DNA of 33,278 bases. Origin: Polymyxa betae (lineage: Eukaryota; Endomyxa; Phytomyxea; Plasmodiophorida; Plasmodiophoridae). Every line of letters begins with the position of its first letter. The first letter of the stretch is position 1. The stretch lies in contig RBZT01000757.1 of NCBI GenBank assembly GCA_003693705.1, positions 1 to 33,278 on the forward strand. The letters are read 5' to 3'. Made by a program: the position numbers and the translations under genes. Shown piece after piece: positions 18,801-32,541 of the stretch. The notes beneath the pieces are model-generated. The model worked only from the letters and a program-made list of their open reading frames with translations, was not told the origin of the DNA and did not search any database.

Positions 18801-19595
18801 ATGGTCGCTACACGTCCCTGTCCCGCCTGCGGTAATCACGACGGCCGTACCTGCCCCTGGTGTGCCAAGACCGGGCGCGTCATGATCCCCGTCCCCATCC
18901 AGTTCCAGAAGGTCGTTTGTTGCGGGTTCTCTGCGCAGCCGTCCTTCTTCGATGGCATGCTGAAGACCGACGTGGTCCGAACCCTGTTCGCCTATGTGCA
19001 TGGCGCATGGCGTTCCATCACCTGCGAGTACCTTGTCGACCCTCAACGTGGCTACCAATGTGAGCATTGCTGGATCTCGTACCAGTTCGTCGAGACCCAG
19101 AAAGCTGCCTGGATCAATCTGTTCAAGCGCACCGCCCTATCGAAGACGGCTTCCGCCGCTGACGACCATCCTATACAGCCGCCTACGCCTAATGAGCCGG
19201 AGTCGGCCTGCTCGTCGCCGAATGGCCATGCTGATGTCCCGTTCTTGGAGTCAGCGTTATCGAAGCCGCCGGTTGCCCGTAATGCCGACTTCAAGCGACG
19301 TATCTCTGAGATTGTTAGCAAGAAAGAAGTTCGTATGATCAAGAAAAGCAGACAGCGTCTGCCGCAAGCCGCTGTCGCCATCATGCAAGAGTGGTTTATG
19401 GAGCATCTTCGTCGACCATACCCGAATGATGCTGAGAAGATCGAACTGGCTAAGCGCACTGATCTGTCGGTTGCTCAAGTTATTAATTGGTTTACAAACA
19501 CAAGAAAGAGGGTCTGGCTGCCTAGCAAAGCTGAAAGCGAAGCCAACAAAAAAAGGAGGTGTCTTGAACCTTCATTACTTTCTCTATCGACATAA
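18801..19595 (+). CDS. TALE homeodomain protein with N-terminal Cys-pair (zinc) module
   Basis: A 264-aa intronless protein. Residues about 178-240 are an atypical (TALE) homeodomain: the three-residue loop extension reads PYP and helix 3 reads QVINWFTNTRKRVW, with the invariant W, F, N and R present. The basic run IKKSRQRLP precedes it and a second basic run (NKKRR) follows. The N-terminal 100 residues contain Cys pairs CPACGNHDGRTCPWC (C7, C10, C18, C21), a CC at 40-41, a further Cys in ITCEYL and a pair QCEHCW. These are likely metal ligands; the first block resembles zinc-ribbon or DnaJ-type CxxC spacing. The middle is Pro/Ser-rich. The start is the first ATG in frame; the frame is open upstream but only from a GTG. 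It is presumably a nuclear DNA-binding regulator. The stop lies 44 nt from the convergent copine B stop. Confidence 0.85.
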   Translation: MVATRPCPACGNHDGRTCPWCAKTGRVMIPVPIQFQKVVCCGFSAQPSFFDGMLKTDVVRTLFAYVHGAWRSITCEYLVDPQRGYQCEHCWISYQFVETQKAAWINLFKRTALSKTASAADDHPIQPPTPNEPESACSSPNGHADVPFLESALSKPPVARNADFKRRISEIVSKKEVRMIKKSRQRLPQAAVAIMQEWFMEHLRRPYPNDAEKIELAKRTDLSVAQVINWFTNTRKRVWLPSKAESEANKKRRCLEPSLLSLST

Positions 19596-19639
19596 ATATT
19601 CCTTAATATTCGCGTTATACTGTTATTATATGATGCTAT

Positions 19640-22106
<2,467 letters not shown>

Positions 22107-22356
22107 CGCGTTTAACGCAACATGTTACATTTAGCCGTACCCGAGCCGATCCTCCAGCCCGATATCTTTCATGACGAAGGCTGGAAAACCTCGCGTTTGC
22201 ATGTAGAATTAAGCAGAGACGGCCCTCAGAGAGCAGAGAGACAGATATCGAAAACATGCGATAGCAGAATGAAGGGAGTGGGGAGGCCCTCCTGGCGATG
22301 TATTCGAGCACGGGGTTCCCGTCATCATTCGTTACATTACCTCTTTACATACCTTC

Positions 22357-22968
22357 ATGTCATCTCTATTCAGATCTCAATTTGGCCTTTCTCTAAGAGT
22401 CAGGTCGTTCTCGGCTAAAGCCCGGGTCTCGGTCGTCGTTGTGAAAGATTTCCCACAGCTAGGATATGCAGGCGAGGTCCGCCACGTTCGAGCCGGCTAT
22501 GCCCGAAACTATTTGATCCCGCAGGGGATTGCTCTGTATGGGACGCGCGTCAATGTGCAACGGCACGCTATTAAGGGCGATGACGAACGCCTGGAGAGAA
22601 TCCGCAACCAGCGCCAGATTGAACATGCAAGGAAAAGGATATCGCAAATCCAGCTTGACTTCAAGTGAGGCCTGATGTTGCCTTACATGTCATCAACACT
22701 GAGCTATTTTACAGGCGCCGCGTCAATGAGAATAAGAACCTATATGGCTCGGTTACTGGTAAAAAGTTGCAACTGTTATTCCTTTAATTTACATTTTGTT
22801 GTAGCTAACGAAATCACAAATTTGCTGTTTGAAAAGTATAATATCGACATCAGCCCGGATAAAGTCCAGATGGAACCCGTTCGAAAACCTGGTGTGCATA
22901 AAGTGTCCATTGAAATCGAGAATGGTGAAACAGCACCTCTTACCGTCAATGTCATGCCTGTTGAATAG
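22357..22968 (+). CDS. MRPL9: Mitochondrial ribosomal protein bL9m
   Basis: The large-subunit protein bL9 in its mitochondrial form. Model: join(22357..22664, 22715..22758, 22805..22968), introns 50 and 46 nt, 171 aa. A short basic leader ([20 protein letters not shown]) is followed by the bL9 N-domain, [18 protein letters not shown] and the signature [16 protein letters not shown], then a long charged helix ([18 protein letters not shown]). The C-terminal domain starts at [16 protein letters not shown]. The 250-bp gap to the divergent copine B start should contain a bidirectional promoter. Confidence 0.9.
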
Positions 22969-24166
22969 AAATGTGCTGGCAATACATCTCCTTTCACCTA
23001 GTTGAGATTACATTTGGTTTAGTTAGATAATTTTGGAGCAGGTTTCAGTCTATTGAAATTGAGCAATGCTAAAGCCGCTTAACAACTTTCATTAACTATC
23101 GCCTCAACGATTGAGCAGTATCGAGCAACCGGGTTTCAATCGCTCCAGCACCATCTGTTTTTATCTTCTAATCCGTTACAAGGTGTTTTTAAAAACTGAG
23201 AAGCTCATTCCGAGGTTTTATGTCGTCGTCCTCGAAAAAACCTGCATCCCAAAAAGTCGTGTAGGTAATAAGATAGCGAAAACTGTTGAAGCATTTTTTT
23301 CCAAAAGAAATAGAGTAATAGACTACACAAATTCATTTAAAGTTCAAAAAGTCCCATCAGTTTATGAACAGTTTAGCCCATTTTCCTCTGGAGAGATTTC
23401 TCATAGTTGCAATATCGTATTTGGTAAAGTAAAACAAGATCACTCTCGCATGACATTCAGGAAAAGGTATAATATTGGAGCTTACGAGATGTCCAAAGGA
23501 TGATATCAAATTTGTTTCAGAGAACTTCAGTAAACGATCTCAGAATAACAATATTTGTTTGCCTTCGTGCAGCTTGATCCTGAACCGAAAAATATAGCAA
23601 TAAAGCATCATCCCATTAAACTGCTTCTTTAAGGAAGATCTTGAAAGCTCAGCAGATACTGCCTTTTGAAGAAGACGAAATGCTATTCAGCTGCGTGATA
23701 GCATGTTGTACAAACTAGCTAGCAAGCAGAACTGACTTTTTCAACCAACACCCAATAATCTGGTAATTTTTACAATCGATTCCGCCCACCAGGAATCTAT
23801 GGAAAATGATTCATTGCTCTTCAAAATCCTAATCTGAGAGAAGCACTGCATCGGGATTTCATGACACCCTCTGCACTAGTACCGTTTGTATCACGTTCAT
23901 CCTTCACATCACGATAACTGCTGTTATTTAATATTGGACGAGCTTACTATGAGACCATGCTCATTGACAGTTTAATTTTCCAATTTACAACGACAGCGCT
24001 AGTCATACAGTCCATTGCTGGTTTGAGATGGGATAGATCGTTCGTTATTCGAGTATTTCATCAATCTCCTTCGATGCGGGCTTCAACTAAATCGATTTTG
24101 TTGACGCAGAGCTCATTGCAGCATTCGGTCTGCTTGATAAAATCCAAGCTCATTGCTTATTCAAAA
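22969..24166. other. AT-rich region without a recognised gene
   Basis: A plus-strand reading at 23111-23503 (130 codons) begins with TTG and has no domain. It reads as untranslated or intergenic DNA. A short ATG ORF at 23220 (MSSSSKKPASQKVV) ends at once and finds no clear splice partner. No RNA gene is seen. Confidence 0.45.
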
Positions 24167-24601
24167 CTATTTTATTGACACAGAACTCATTGCAACATCT
24201 AACAGCTCCTCAGCTTTCGCCAATGTGTCTTTCTTCGTCGGGTACATGTAGATCCTCGGCTGGCAGTGACTTTCTGGATTATGCAGGGCGACTTTGAATC
24301 CTCGAGTTTCACCCTTCAGATATTCGATGGCCATATTGACAGCGCTGGGTTTCGAATCGGATGTCGCCAGATGTAATCCATGAGACCATATTTGAAAAAC
24401 AGCTGAGTTCACCAGATCATCCCAGGCTGGACGAATCTCGATGCTGTTAAACGCGTCGAATATCTTTACTGATAGAGGCCACCGATGTTGCTTGGAGCGG
24501 CAAAGAAACGATTGGACGAAATCGACGATCACTCGGGCCTGGCTTCCAACTGGTTGCTGATGTGTGCAGTTAAAGACCTTTTCAGATGGGGTACTATTCA
24601 T
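24167..24601 (-). CDS. Unknown 144-aa protein
   Basis: Not recognised. A single exon from ATG 24601 to the stop at 24167, without signal peptide or membrane span. It looks globular and mixed alpha/beta, with a conserved-looking core ARVIVDFVQSFL, RWPLSVKIFDAFNSI, AWDDLVNSAVFQIWSHGLHL and YLKGETRGFKVALHNPES. Composition and evenness of the frame support a real protein. It is divergent from EDC4 across about 535 bp. Confidence 0.6.
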   Translation of the reverse strand: MNSTPSEKVFNCTHQQPVGSQARVIVDFVQSFLCRSKQHRWPLSVKIFDAFNSIEIRPAWDDLVNSAVFQIWSHGLHLATSDSKPSAVNMAIEYLKGETRGFKVALHNPESHCQPRIYMYPTKKDTLAKAEELLDVAMSSVSIK

Positions 24602-25136
24602 TTTAACTATCTATGAGAATGAGTAGAAGACAGATGTAAGTACAGTTCTTATAGAAGGTTGGAGTCAAGAGACATCAACATTTAGAGCGAAGCTAGTTTC
24701 CGACTACGGAACCAAAAATCATAATCCATCAATGATTCTTTCAATCTGCTGACCATGCGAACACATCGACGCATTTAGGCCGAATGTGCTGAGATCAAGC
24801 TAGAACGGAAACCTTAAAATTTCAATGTAAAAAGCAAAATTTTCAATGAAAAAAGTGGTCAGCTCCAAAGACTTCGGACCGGTGCATTGCCATTTTATAA
24901 GGCAGCTCTCAGTAGAAGTAATCAATTGGAAAACCAGGCTTCTGCCAAACACCCGTTTAACTTGATACAAATGCACATAGATACTCTTGTAGCTGCTAAG
25001 GATGACTATACAGATGAGCAGAGTGAGTAAAGAAGCGACTATAGAGCAGGTAACAATAAACAATGAGAGGAGTGAACCCGCAGTTTGAATTCTTCATTTG
25101 TTGTGTTTGCCGCCCTATCAGGTTATCGCGCCCATT
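24602..25136. other. Divergent promoter region of the 144-aa gene and EDC4
   Basis: A minus-strand reading at 24800-25063 is hydrophobic at its start but begins with TTG and lacks an upstream ATG in frame. I do not regard it as a gene. Confidence 0.45.
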
Positions 25137-28100
25137 ATGAATAGTTTCTTCGACAACCTGCTGAAAGCGTCGACGTCAGCGGCAACCAGCACGCCGTCGG
25201 ATACGCCAGCGTTTAGGACGAAATCACCACAACCGCCATCGCTGGACGGAGCTGCCGCCGGGCAGACTTTACTGAATCTTCTTCAGCAGGGGCAAAATAT
25301 GGCACCTTCAGTACCGGCACCCCAACCACAGCCTTCACCTGAGGGCGTCGTAAACCCGGACTCTGCCGAATCTGATGCTGCGAGACAGCTTAAGGCCATG
25401 ATGTTCAATAGCGGCGCTCGCGTATTAGGCCGCTCAGATTCGGTATCGTCAGCTGCTCAAATTCGCGACATGCTGGATGCCACTGATTTGGAACGCTCGC
25501 CCTCAAAAAAATCGTATCTACGCTTGCCGTTTCAACATCTCTTCTGTCAATTAACGTTTGCTCAGTTTCGGAATGATTCTTCGAGGAACTTGCAATTCAT
25601 TTGAGTGGGCAAGCGAGACCCCAATGGGGACCCCTTCGGGTTTGACCCAGATTTGCAAACTGAAGAATCTTGCCTCTCCTGATCAGGTTCAACGATTAAT
25701 TTCGTTCGACCCTAAGGATCAGGTGCTTGTATATGCTATTCAAGGTTCTCATGTGTTTTCTGATCAATGTTTGTTTCAATATGGAATTACAGCACAGCCA
25801 AGATCAGCTGACCAAGGTGGGAAAATGCGAGTGATAAATCAGGCGAGAGGAACGCGAACGCTGCTTTCTGGCCATTCTGCACCAATAGTCGACGTTTTGC
25901 TATGTCCTTGGGATTCGTCATTGGTGTTAAGCTTATCCTCTGCCGGGATGGTGGCTCTTTACAGAATTATCGAAGACTGTACGAAGAAAGCATCCGAGTA
26001 ATGTTACGAGCTTCTATGCTTGGAAAACGTTCATTCTGGATTCAGTGTAGACGATTCTTCTGGCACTATGACCTCGAAGATGATCTGCTCGATCAAATCC
26101 GGAAAAGAGCCTTTTAAAAGCATCGCTTGGCATCCTTCTATGCCTGTTGTTGCAATTGCTCGTGGATCAAGGTGCCGATACGATGGAAAGCTTTTCTTCG
26201 TTTGCCTTATAGTTGCTACAGCATTGAAATATGGGACCTGGCTGATGTCATTTCGCCGGAGGATTCCGAAGATCCCATCGAAGAGTTGATCCCACCTGTT
26301 TTCACGAACACTCCTGCCGACCCTCGATTGTCCCTCCTGCAAGGTTCTATAGTGGCTTATGCTGTGCTCAGGTCATAATTGTATTTGCAGAGCACCACGA
26401 AGCCGTGAATACGGTATGTTTCTCGCCGAATGGTTCACAGTTATGTAGTGGAGCTGACGATGGCGCCGTCTGCATTTGGAACTGGAACCAAACTGAAGAT
26501 ATGCTTGTTCGAAAGTTCACTCCAGATGATGATCGACCTGTTAATGTTGTTCATTGGTCATCAGCCCTGATTACAAACGTTATGTATGCTCATGCGTTTT
26601 CAGGGCTCGTGCACCTGGGTTCTCTTCTCCATCTTCGGATCGGTTGATCTATATTCAGTGCGATGCCCATCGGAATGTGCAGATGTGGGATGTACAAGGT
26701 GATTCGCCCTGTGCTAGACTGGACCTGCCTCCAGGAAAGAATAAGATCGCTTTGCAAAATATGATTGTTAATAATACTGCTTCATTTATTGTTGTCCCAT
26801 TCAATGGTGACGAAACGTTCGGGTGGGTTTCAGTCGTTCACGGGTGGTTATTCTGTTCTAATTGACTTCGTTTCAGTTTAATGATCATTCATGTTCTTCG
26901 GAGATCGCTCCCGGATACGGAGTCATTGTCGGATGCATCTGACGACGATTTGCCGAACGAAATCCCAGAACTGGATCCTCTAGGATGCCGATTCGATTTC
27001 TTGCTTCCGTTCAATATCCAACATCTTGTCATTAGTGCTGTAGCAGTTTCTCCCGATGGATCGCCTTCGTCGTTCCAGTTGTATACTGTCCAAAAGCACG
27101 CGGTTCAAGTATTTCATTTTACAGATCTTCAATATTCATCGGTATCGTCGGATATATGTTACTTGATCTGTAAATCACCAAATACGTTAGTTGTCTCCGG
27201 TCGATCCAGCTATTGCTCGAGCTGCCCCTTTTGCGGCACCATCTGTCTCCATTACTGACGATAACTTCGATCGCCCGATATCTCAATCTCGTGAACCTCC
27301 TATTCCGATTTCCACTATGTCTCCCATGGGCGAGTCCTCGCATCGACCATCGTTTGCCGTTAACCGAATATTGAATCGACCGTCATCAAGTCAGTCGTCG
27401 CCAGCGGCAACTACTCCAAGTGCCGTTTTGAGTCGCTCCCAGTCTGGCAATGCATTGTCATCAAGTCGAAAGTGTTGCATCGCGGTATTTCCTTTGACAT
27501 TTCTCTAGGACCCAGTTTCGCAAGCGATAAGATCACCTCTGTAGCCAAGTCGTCGCCACCGACGTCTCCTCGTCGCCGTGAATCCGGTGTTTTCGAGGCT
27601 GAACTCAAACGGCTGATAACCGAACATATCGATTCGCTTCGGCAAGAGATCTCTGCTGAGCGCAAGGCTAGGGATAAAGAAGAGATTCGTAGAACGAAAC
27701 AGTTGCTTGAATCTGTATCGAAAACAATCAATGTCGTAATTCCTGAACGTGTTGACCTGGTATCACTCTCTTCTATTTCTTGTTCTCTACCAATTCGCTT
27801 TGTTTTTAGGCTGTTAGTCAAGCCATTACCGCTGCAGTTGAACGATCCGTCCTTCCTAGGTTGGAGTCGCTGGTTACGGACGTAATTCAACACCACATTA
27901 AGGTACTGTAGGTTTTAGCAACTTTTAATCGCTATGACCAACACGATGCGCTACAGGAACTGCCTTTTGTACTTCGTGCGCCTATTATGGAATCTTTTCG
28001 TGAGAGCTTTAAGGACCAGCTGTTGCCGGCGTTCCGTGGCAGTTTTACAACGATGTTCCAACAGATCAACTCCACATTGGAAACAGGTTTGCGACAGCAG

Positions 28101-28792
28101 AGCGAGGAACATGTATATGAGCATACATTCTGTTCTTGCTCTCTAATATTTTCTTAGATGGGTCATTTAATACCTTCCCAGACTTTTGACGTTGTCGTTG
28201 AACTTCTGAAAGATATCGACATGAAGCTGTCACATCAGCAAGCAGAACGATCACGTCACGAACCCGTCGTAGATCGCAAGAACGAGATCGCTGTCCTCGT
28301 TGAGCAAGGTTACAATGATTCTGGTAGTTATGCTAAGTTTTAACCAATATTGCAGGACATTATAACGAAGCGTTCACAAAAGCGTTAAATGCGGGAGATG
28401 CAAATCTGGTCGTTTGGCTATGTAGCCTACTTAGACCCTCTGCGCTTCATCAACGAGGTATGCTGCCCATTTTCAGATTGCCTGCGCTCTCTGATTGAAG
28501 TGTGTTAGGGTCACATGAATGTTCTCCACCAGTGTTATTGTCTCTAGCTCAGCAGATTTCTTTCCATCTGACAGAATCCGAGACGACCTCTGTGTCGATG
28601 CAGCTGGACTGGCTTCGCGAAGCGTTACTCGCGTTGTCTACTCGGCCGCGATCGGATCAGATTGCAGCTCATGTTCCGGCGGTCTTATCCCAAATTCAAA
28701 ACAACATCGAGCATCGTATGAACGACTTCGATACTGAGCAGCAAAGCACGGTCCGTATGATCATGTTCGTTCTAACAACCCTTTCAAAATGA
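25137..28792 (+). CDS. EDC4: EDC4/Ge-1 (VARICOSE-like) mRNA decapping scaffold
   Basis: EDC4 is the P-body scaffold that brings DCP1/DCP2 together for mRNA decapping. Model: join(25137..25513, 25566..25744, 25793..25997, 26046..26171, 26222..26343, 26391..26556, 26604..26822, 26877..27141, 27191..27464, 27509..27759, 27810..27902, 27957..28112, 28158..28308, 28356..28457, 28509..28792), 989 aa, fourteen introns of 44-54 nt. A low-complexity N-terminus starts MNSFFDNLLKAS. A WD40 propeller follows: MRVINQARGTRTLLSGHSAP, IEIWDLADV, EHHEAVNTVCFSPNGSQLCS, VCIWNWNQ, NVQMWDVQGDSPC. Next come a Ser/Pro-rich linker, a coiled-coil part (AELKRLITEHIDSLRQEIS) and the Ge-1 C-terminal helical repeats, QLLPAFRGSFTTMFQQI, HYNEAFTKAL, PVLLSLAQQISFHL and LDWLREALLAL. 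The intron after VDL at 27760 has an alternative donor 9 nt upstream. Confidence 0.92.
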
Positions 28793-29090
28793 GTTTACTC
28801 GAGTACCTACATAAACAAACCATGCAACTGACAAGATTGTTCATGGAGTTTAAGCAAGGCACATCTTTGAATGTACAGTAATTTAACACCAGAAACCATC
28901 TTCCAGATCATTTCTCTTCGTCGCGTCATACTAAGACTGGTAGCGAAAAAGGAAAAGGAGGCTGCAAGGCCCGTGGCAGCCTTTGCTTCCAAGATTGATC
29001 CTTCCAGGACACGCGCAGTTCTGCCATCTCCGACCCTGCCTTGCTGACTCTCTTGCTCCATTGTTATCTTTCCCTCAGGGCTTCTAAGGG

Positions 29091-30539
29091 ATGGGTTTAA
29101 TTCTATCAGGGCCGCTGGCCTGTCTGGGATCTTGCGCTGGATCATGTGCTGGAGCCATGTGCTGCAAAGCTATCGGTTCGGGGTTCGCCTCGAATCGTGG
29201 CTCGAAAGTGTTCTATATCATGATTGCTTTTTTAACCGCTTTATCGGCTCTGCTGATCCGGTATGAAGCCGGACCTGCATTGGAAAAGATGGCGATATTT
29301 TCCATGCAGTCCTGTACGACGACTGCCTGTTATCAGACGCAAGGTGCCTATCGCGTTTGTATGGTATTACCGAGAAATTCGTCTTGCTGCAAACACCTCT
29401 AATTCTGATCTTTTAGGCGATGTTTATTTTTTTCCTTCTGGTAGGAGGGCTGTCTGCAGGATCGCCTTCTTTCCATTATGGCTATGCGCCGATTAAGCTT
29501 CTACTCTTCGTCATTCTATTCGTTGTATCATTTCTGATTCCGAATGAGGTCGCCGACGTATATGCCAATATCAGCATAGGAGGCGCGGCAATCTTCTTGC
29601 TATTGCAGATCGTGATCTTCATCAGCATGTCGTACGATTGGAATGTCTGGTGGACGGGCTCGGGAGAACGGCCATGGCTGATCGCCACTGTTGTCGCCTC
29701 TCTGCTGCTCTGGTTCGGCAGCTTAATCGTATCGGCCTTTTACTATAGTTGGTTCGGTGCCGCTGATCAATGCGGATGGCAACAAGGTTATTAGCTTCTT
29801 ATCCATTTCAGTGTGATTCTTCAAATAGGAAGTTAAATATCATTTTTTTGTAATTTAAAACTCAAGTTTTGTCACTTCCAGTCTAACTGGTTTTTTAGGG
29901 GTCATCACTATCCACATTATCGCCGCCTGCGCGTACACACTGCTGGGATTATCGAACTTCGCGCCTCATGGTACAATTTTCGGGACCTTTTCGTTGAGCC
30001 AAATGATGAATCCCGCTTTAGGCACATTGCTGACATCGTCGACTATGTTCGCTTATGGGACCTATACGCTCTACGGTGCTCTAGCCGCCGAGCCCTCCGA
30101 ATGCACTCGCGTCGGTGTCAGTATGGGCGCCTTCAACTCTTACGGGCTCGCGATCGGTGCCATCTCCCTCTGCTGGTCGGCTTTCAGCGTCTCGAAGGCG
30201 ACGATTTTCGGTGAAGTGACCGACGCCGAGACTGCTGCACATGCTGAACCCCTGAATCTCGAGTCGCAAGATGCCGTTGCAGAAAAGGACGTCGTCGATT
30301 CGACGCGCTGGTCCAACGTTCAATTCCACGTCTTGATGGCGCTGTCGGCTCTGTTTATGACGATGACGATCACGAACTGGACGGACGATGTCAATGGCGA
30401 CTCCAACGAGTTCCGAAGGGGATCGTCTGTCAAATGGGTAGCGCTTGCCACGACCTGGACCAGTACGGTTCTCTACCTATGGACGCTCTGTGTGCCAAGA
30501 CTGTGCCCTAATCGCGACTTTGGCGTCGAGTTCGATTGA
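29091..30539 (+). CDS. SERINC: SERINC family membrane protein
   Basis: SERINC/TDE proteins have about ten membrane helices; they are linked to serine-lipid metabolism, and animal members act as lipid scramblases. Model: join(29091..29363, 29417..29786, 29899..30539), introns 53 and 112 nt, 427 aa, normal for the family. The Cys-rich first segment is typical (GSCAGSCAGAMCCKA), followed by TTTACYQTQGAYRVCM at the family Tyr-Arg-Val block, KLLLFVILFVVSFLIPN, and the long hydrophobic segments through LSNFAPHGTIFG. The C-terminus carries NVQFHVLMALSALFMTM and SSVKWVALATTWTSTVLY. A variable acidic loop at about residues 315-340 faces the cytosol or lumen. The usual HNGFW-like block of animal SERINCs is replaced here by SPSFHYGYAPIK. 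Confidence 0.92.
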
Positions 30540-30627
30540 ACGTTCCGCATCGTTTCAGCACCCTAACTGGTTTCTCAAACCCTACAACCAACCCTAAACG
30601 CTATGAGTGGAAAGTTCTGCACAGGTC

Positions 30628-30680
30628 TTTGAGGCAATATGTGAAACCACAATAGTTTCACATACCGCCGCTGCCTCAAA
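30628..30680. repeat. Two-part inverted repeat (hairpin) in the SERINC/FYVE convergent gap
   Basis: TTTGAGGCA (30628-30636) pairs perfectly with TGCCTCAAA (30672-30680). Inside it, TATGTGAAAC (30638-30647) pairs perfectly with GTTTCACATA (30655-30664). The result is 19 bp of stem with a 7-nt loop and an asymmetric bulge of 1 versus 7 nt. It lies in the 226-nt gap between the stop codons of two convergent genes, so it may belong to a 3' UTR or be the remnant of a small mobile element. Confidence 0.7.
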
Positions 30681-30765
30681 ATCACATAACGATCATAAAA
30701 TGGAAAACCGAATTCTTTTGTATAGGAATCTAAACCATTTCTTATAGAGTCGCCATCCCAAACAT

Positions 30766-31932
30766 TCAAATCCGTTTTGGAGGATACAACGACTTCCTAC
30801 GTTGCTCATGACGCACTTTCAGCTTGTTCGCACTGGCTGACGTGAGCAGCTTTGTTGCGCTGCGACGATGGGCAGCGAACCCAGGAATCACGACATGGAT
30901 ATCAGGCATGACATGTTCGCGATACGGGCTGTTGGCCAGTATACCCATGACCGAGTCGCAGGTAATCATTGCTTTTCGAACCTCGGCGACGTTCTTGGAG
31001 TTGAGAGCCACCTCGAGCTCGGCGTTCGCAGCAGATTGGTCGCGGCGAACCACCTGATTTAGAAGCTCGCGAACACGCTCTTCCAGTGCCTTGGAAATGG
31101 CCACACGGTTATCCTCGGCCCAGGCCTGGTAGGCGCCCCAGACCTCAACAATGTCGCACATCGCCAAGTCTGAGAACGGCACCTGAACAATTTGCAGCAT
31201 CCGATCTTGGTGGAACGTCAACGTTTCGCGGCGTTCACAATGCTCACGCAGCGCAAGGACGCGATTGAACGTGGCCCGGAACGACTCCGGTAGCAGAATC
31301 GGAGCCTCGCGTGTGCATAGATCCAGCGTGTTCATTAGCCGATGAGCGCGGAGCAAAGCCAGCTCATCGATCCGCTCGACGGTCAGGTCATGAGCGGCCA
31401 GCAGCTCTTCAAGCAAGTTCTCTACGACGCCGACCTCCAGATGCAGCAGTTTCATGAGGCGCTGACGGATGCGTTCCCAGTTGAGAGCGTCGCCTCGGGC
31501 GAAGTGGAATCCGGCGGTATAGGCGTCGTTCATAGCTTCAGCCAGATCGGAAACCGAAGCATTCTTATTAGCGAGGGTTTGCCATAGCGTCGCTAATGTT
31601 TTCAGGTCATCATTCGATAGGCAGGCGCAGGAATCGCAAAGGCGCTGCGGGCGATCGCCCGGCAAACCGAATCCTTGCAAAGGCCGCGATGATCGGCTGC
31701 AAGCCGAGCAGACGAGAAGGCCACAGGCGCGGCAATGATGGCGACGACGATAAGCGCGGAAGATATGGGCTGGATTCACGGCGCAGGCGACACCTTCTTC
31801 AACCCATTCGACTAAACCGGCTCTCGGTTCGCTGATGCTAGGATCGAATTCGAATTCGAGCTCAGCGGATTCCGGGAGGAATTCGGGCAGCGCTGGCATC
31901 GAATCTGGGCGGATGATCTCGACTTGAGCCAT
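30766..31932 (-). CDS. FYVE-type zinc finger protein lacking one zinc ligand
   Basis: A single-exon gene, 388 aa. The FYVE domain occupies about residues 44-104: a WVEE start, the lipid-binding core RRRHHCRACG, then CSACS, and RLCDSC with the R of the RVC motif. FYVE domains bind PI3P on endosomes. The first zinc pair is altered. After WVEEGVA the expected C-x2-C reads CAVN, so the second Cys is missing, with one residue inserted before the conserved Phe. The remaining six ligands are present. The following 270 residues are helical and charged (LMKLLHLEVGVVENLLEELL, NVAEVRKAMITCDSVMG) without a known domain, ending in a basic tail. The gene is convergent with SERINC. It is probably an endosomal trafficking protein. 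Confidence 0.85.
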   Translation of the reverse strand: MAQVEIIRPDSMPALPEFLPESAELEFEFDPSISEPRAGLVEWVEEGVACAVNPAHIFRAYRRRHHCRACGLLVCSACSRSSRPLQGFGLPGDRPQRLCDSCACLSNDDLKTLATLWQTLANKNASVSDLAEAMNDAYTAGFHFARGDALNWERIRQRLMKLLHLEVGVVENLLEELLAAHDLTVERIDELALLRAHRLMNTLDLCTREAPILLPESFRATFNRVLALREHCERRETLTFHQDRMLQIVQVPFSDLAMCDIVEVWGAYQAWAEDNRVAISKALEERVRELLNQVVRRDQSAANAELEVALNSKNVAEVRKAMITCDSVMGILANSPYREHVMPDIHVVIPGFAAHRRSATKLLTSASANKLKVRHEQRRKSLYPPKRI

Positions 31933-32541
31933 GATGATGTTTTCGAAGGTGATATAAAGTGGCTTTCAACGGAACGAGACGAATATAGAATGTAAAATGT
32001 GGCGGGGCTTGGACGGTGACTCAGCAAAGTCGGCGGAACATGACTCATTCATGCTGAGGCGATCCACGTTATGTAGCGATAATTGGAATCGCATTCATGG
32101 GCCTTGGAACGTATTATGCCTGGATTTGGAAAAAATTGAAAACGGAAATGTTATTGTATAACTTCGGCAATAAACTGATTTAAAGTCAAACCGCTTCTTG
32201 GCATAATTTTAATTTCACTGATGGATAGCAGGGGTTGTGACTTCCGGAAACTGATATACAAAGTCTGAGTTCCTATAACCAGCGATAAAAAGGCTGAAGA
32301 TGGCTAGGCTGACATTGAAGCTGGATTATTCAGCGGCTTCGTCGAACGCCTTGGGGGCAAGGCTTGAAATCAAGCTAGCCACCATCATCGCCTTTGGATA
32401 CACCCAGACGAAGCAATTGCGACTCCTCATGATCATAACTGAATGGCAGGCAGCTGTGTAATGTCGATAGTGCGTCGTTAAATATTGTTTTTTGGTGCGT
32501 TCTGTACTCGTTTGTTGCCACCAGCTTTCTATTTGCCTGAA
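31933..32541. other. Upstream region of the FYVE gene, no recognised gene
   Basis: No supported gene. A minus-strand ORF at 32375-32632 (ATG at 32632, 85 codons, with five Gln from a CAG run) overlaps antisense to the predicted small gene at 32542; it could be real but shows no domain. Confidence 0.4.

Noticed and set aside
23111-23503. 130-codon plus-strand ORF
   Set aside because: It begins with TTG, is AT-rich with no domain, and has no supported splice partners.
28807-29145. Minus-strand ORF of 112 codons between EDC4 and SERINC
   Set aside because: It overlaps the start of the clearly real SERINC gene, starts in its first exon and shows no domain.
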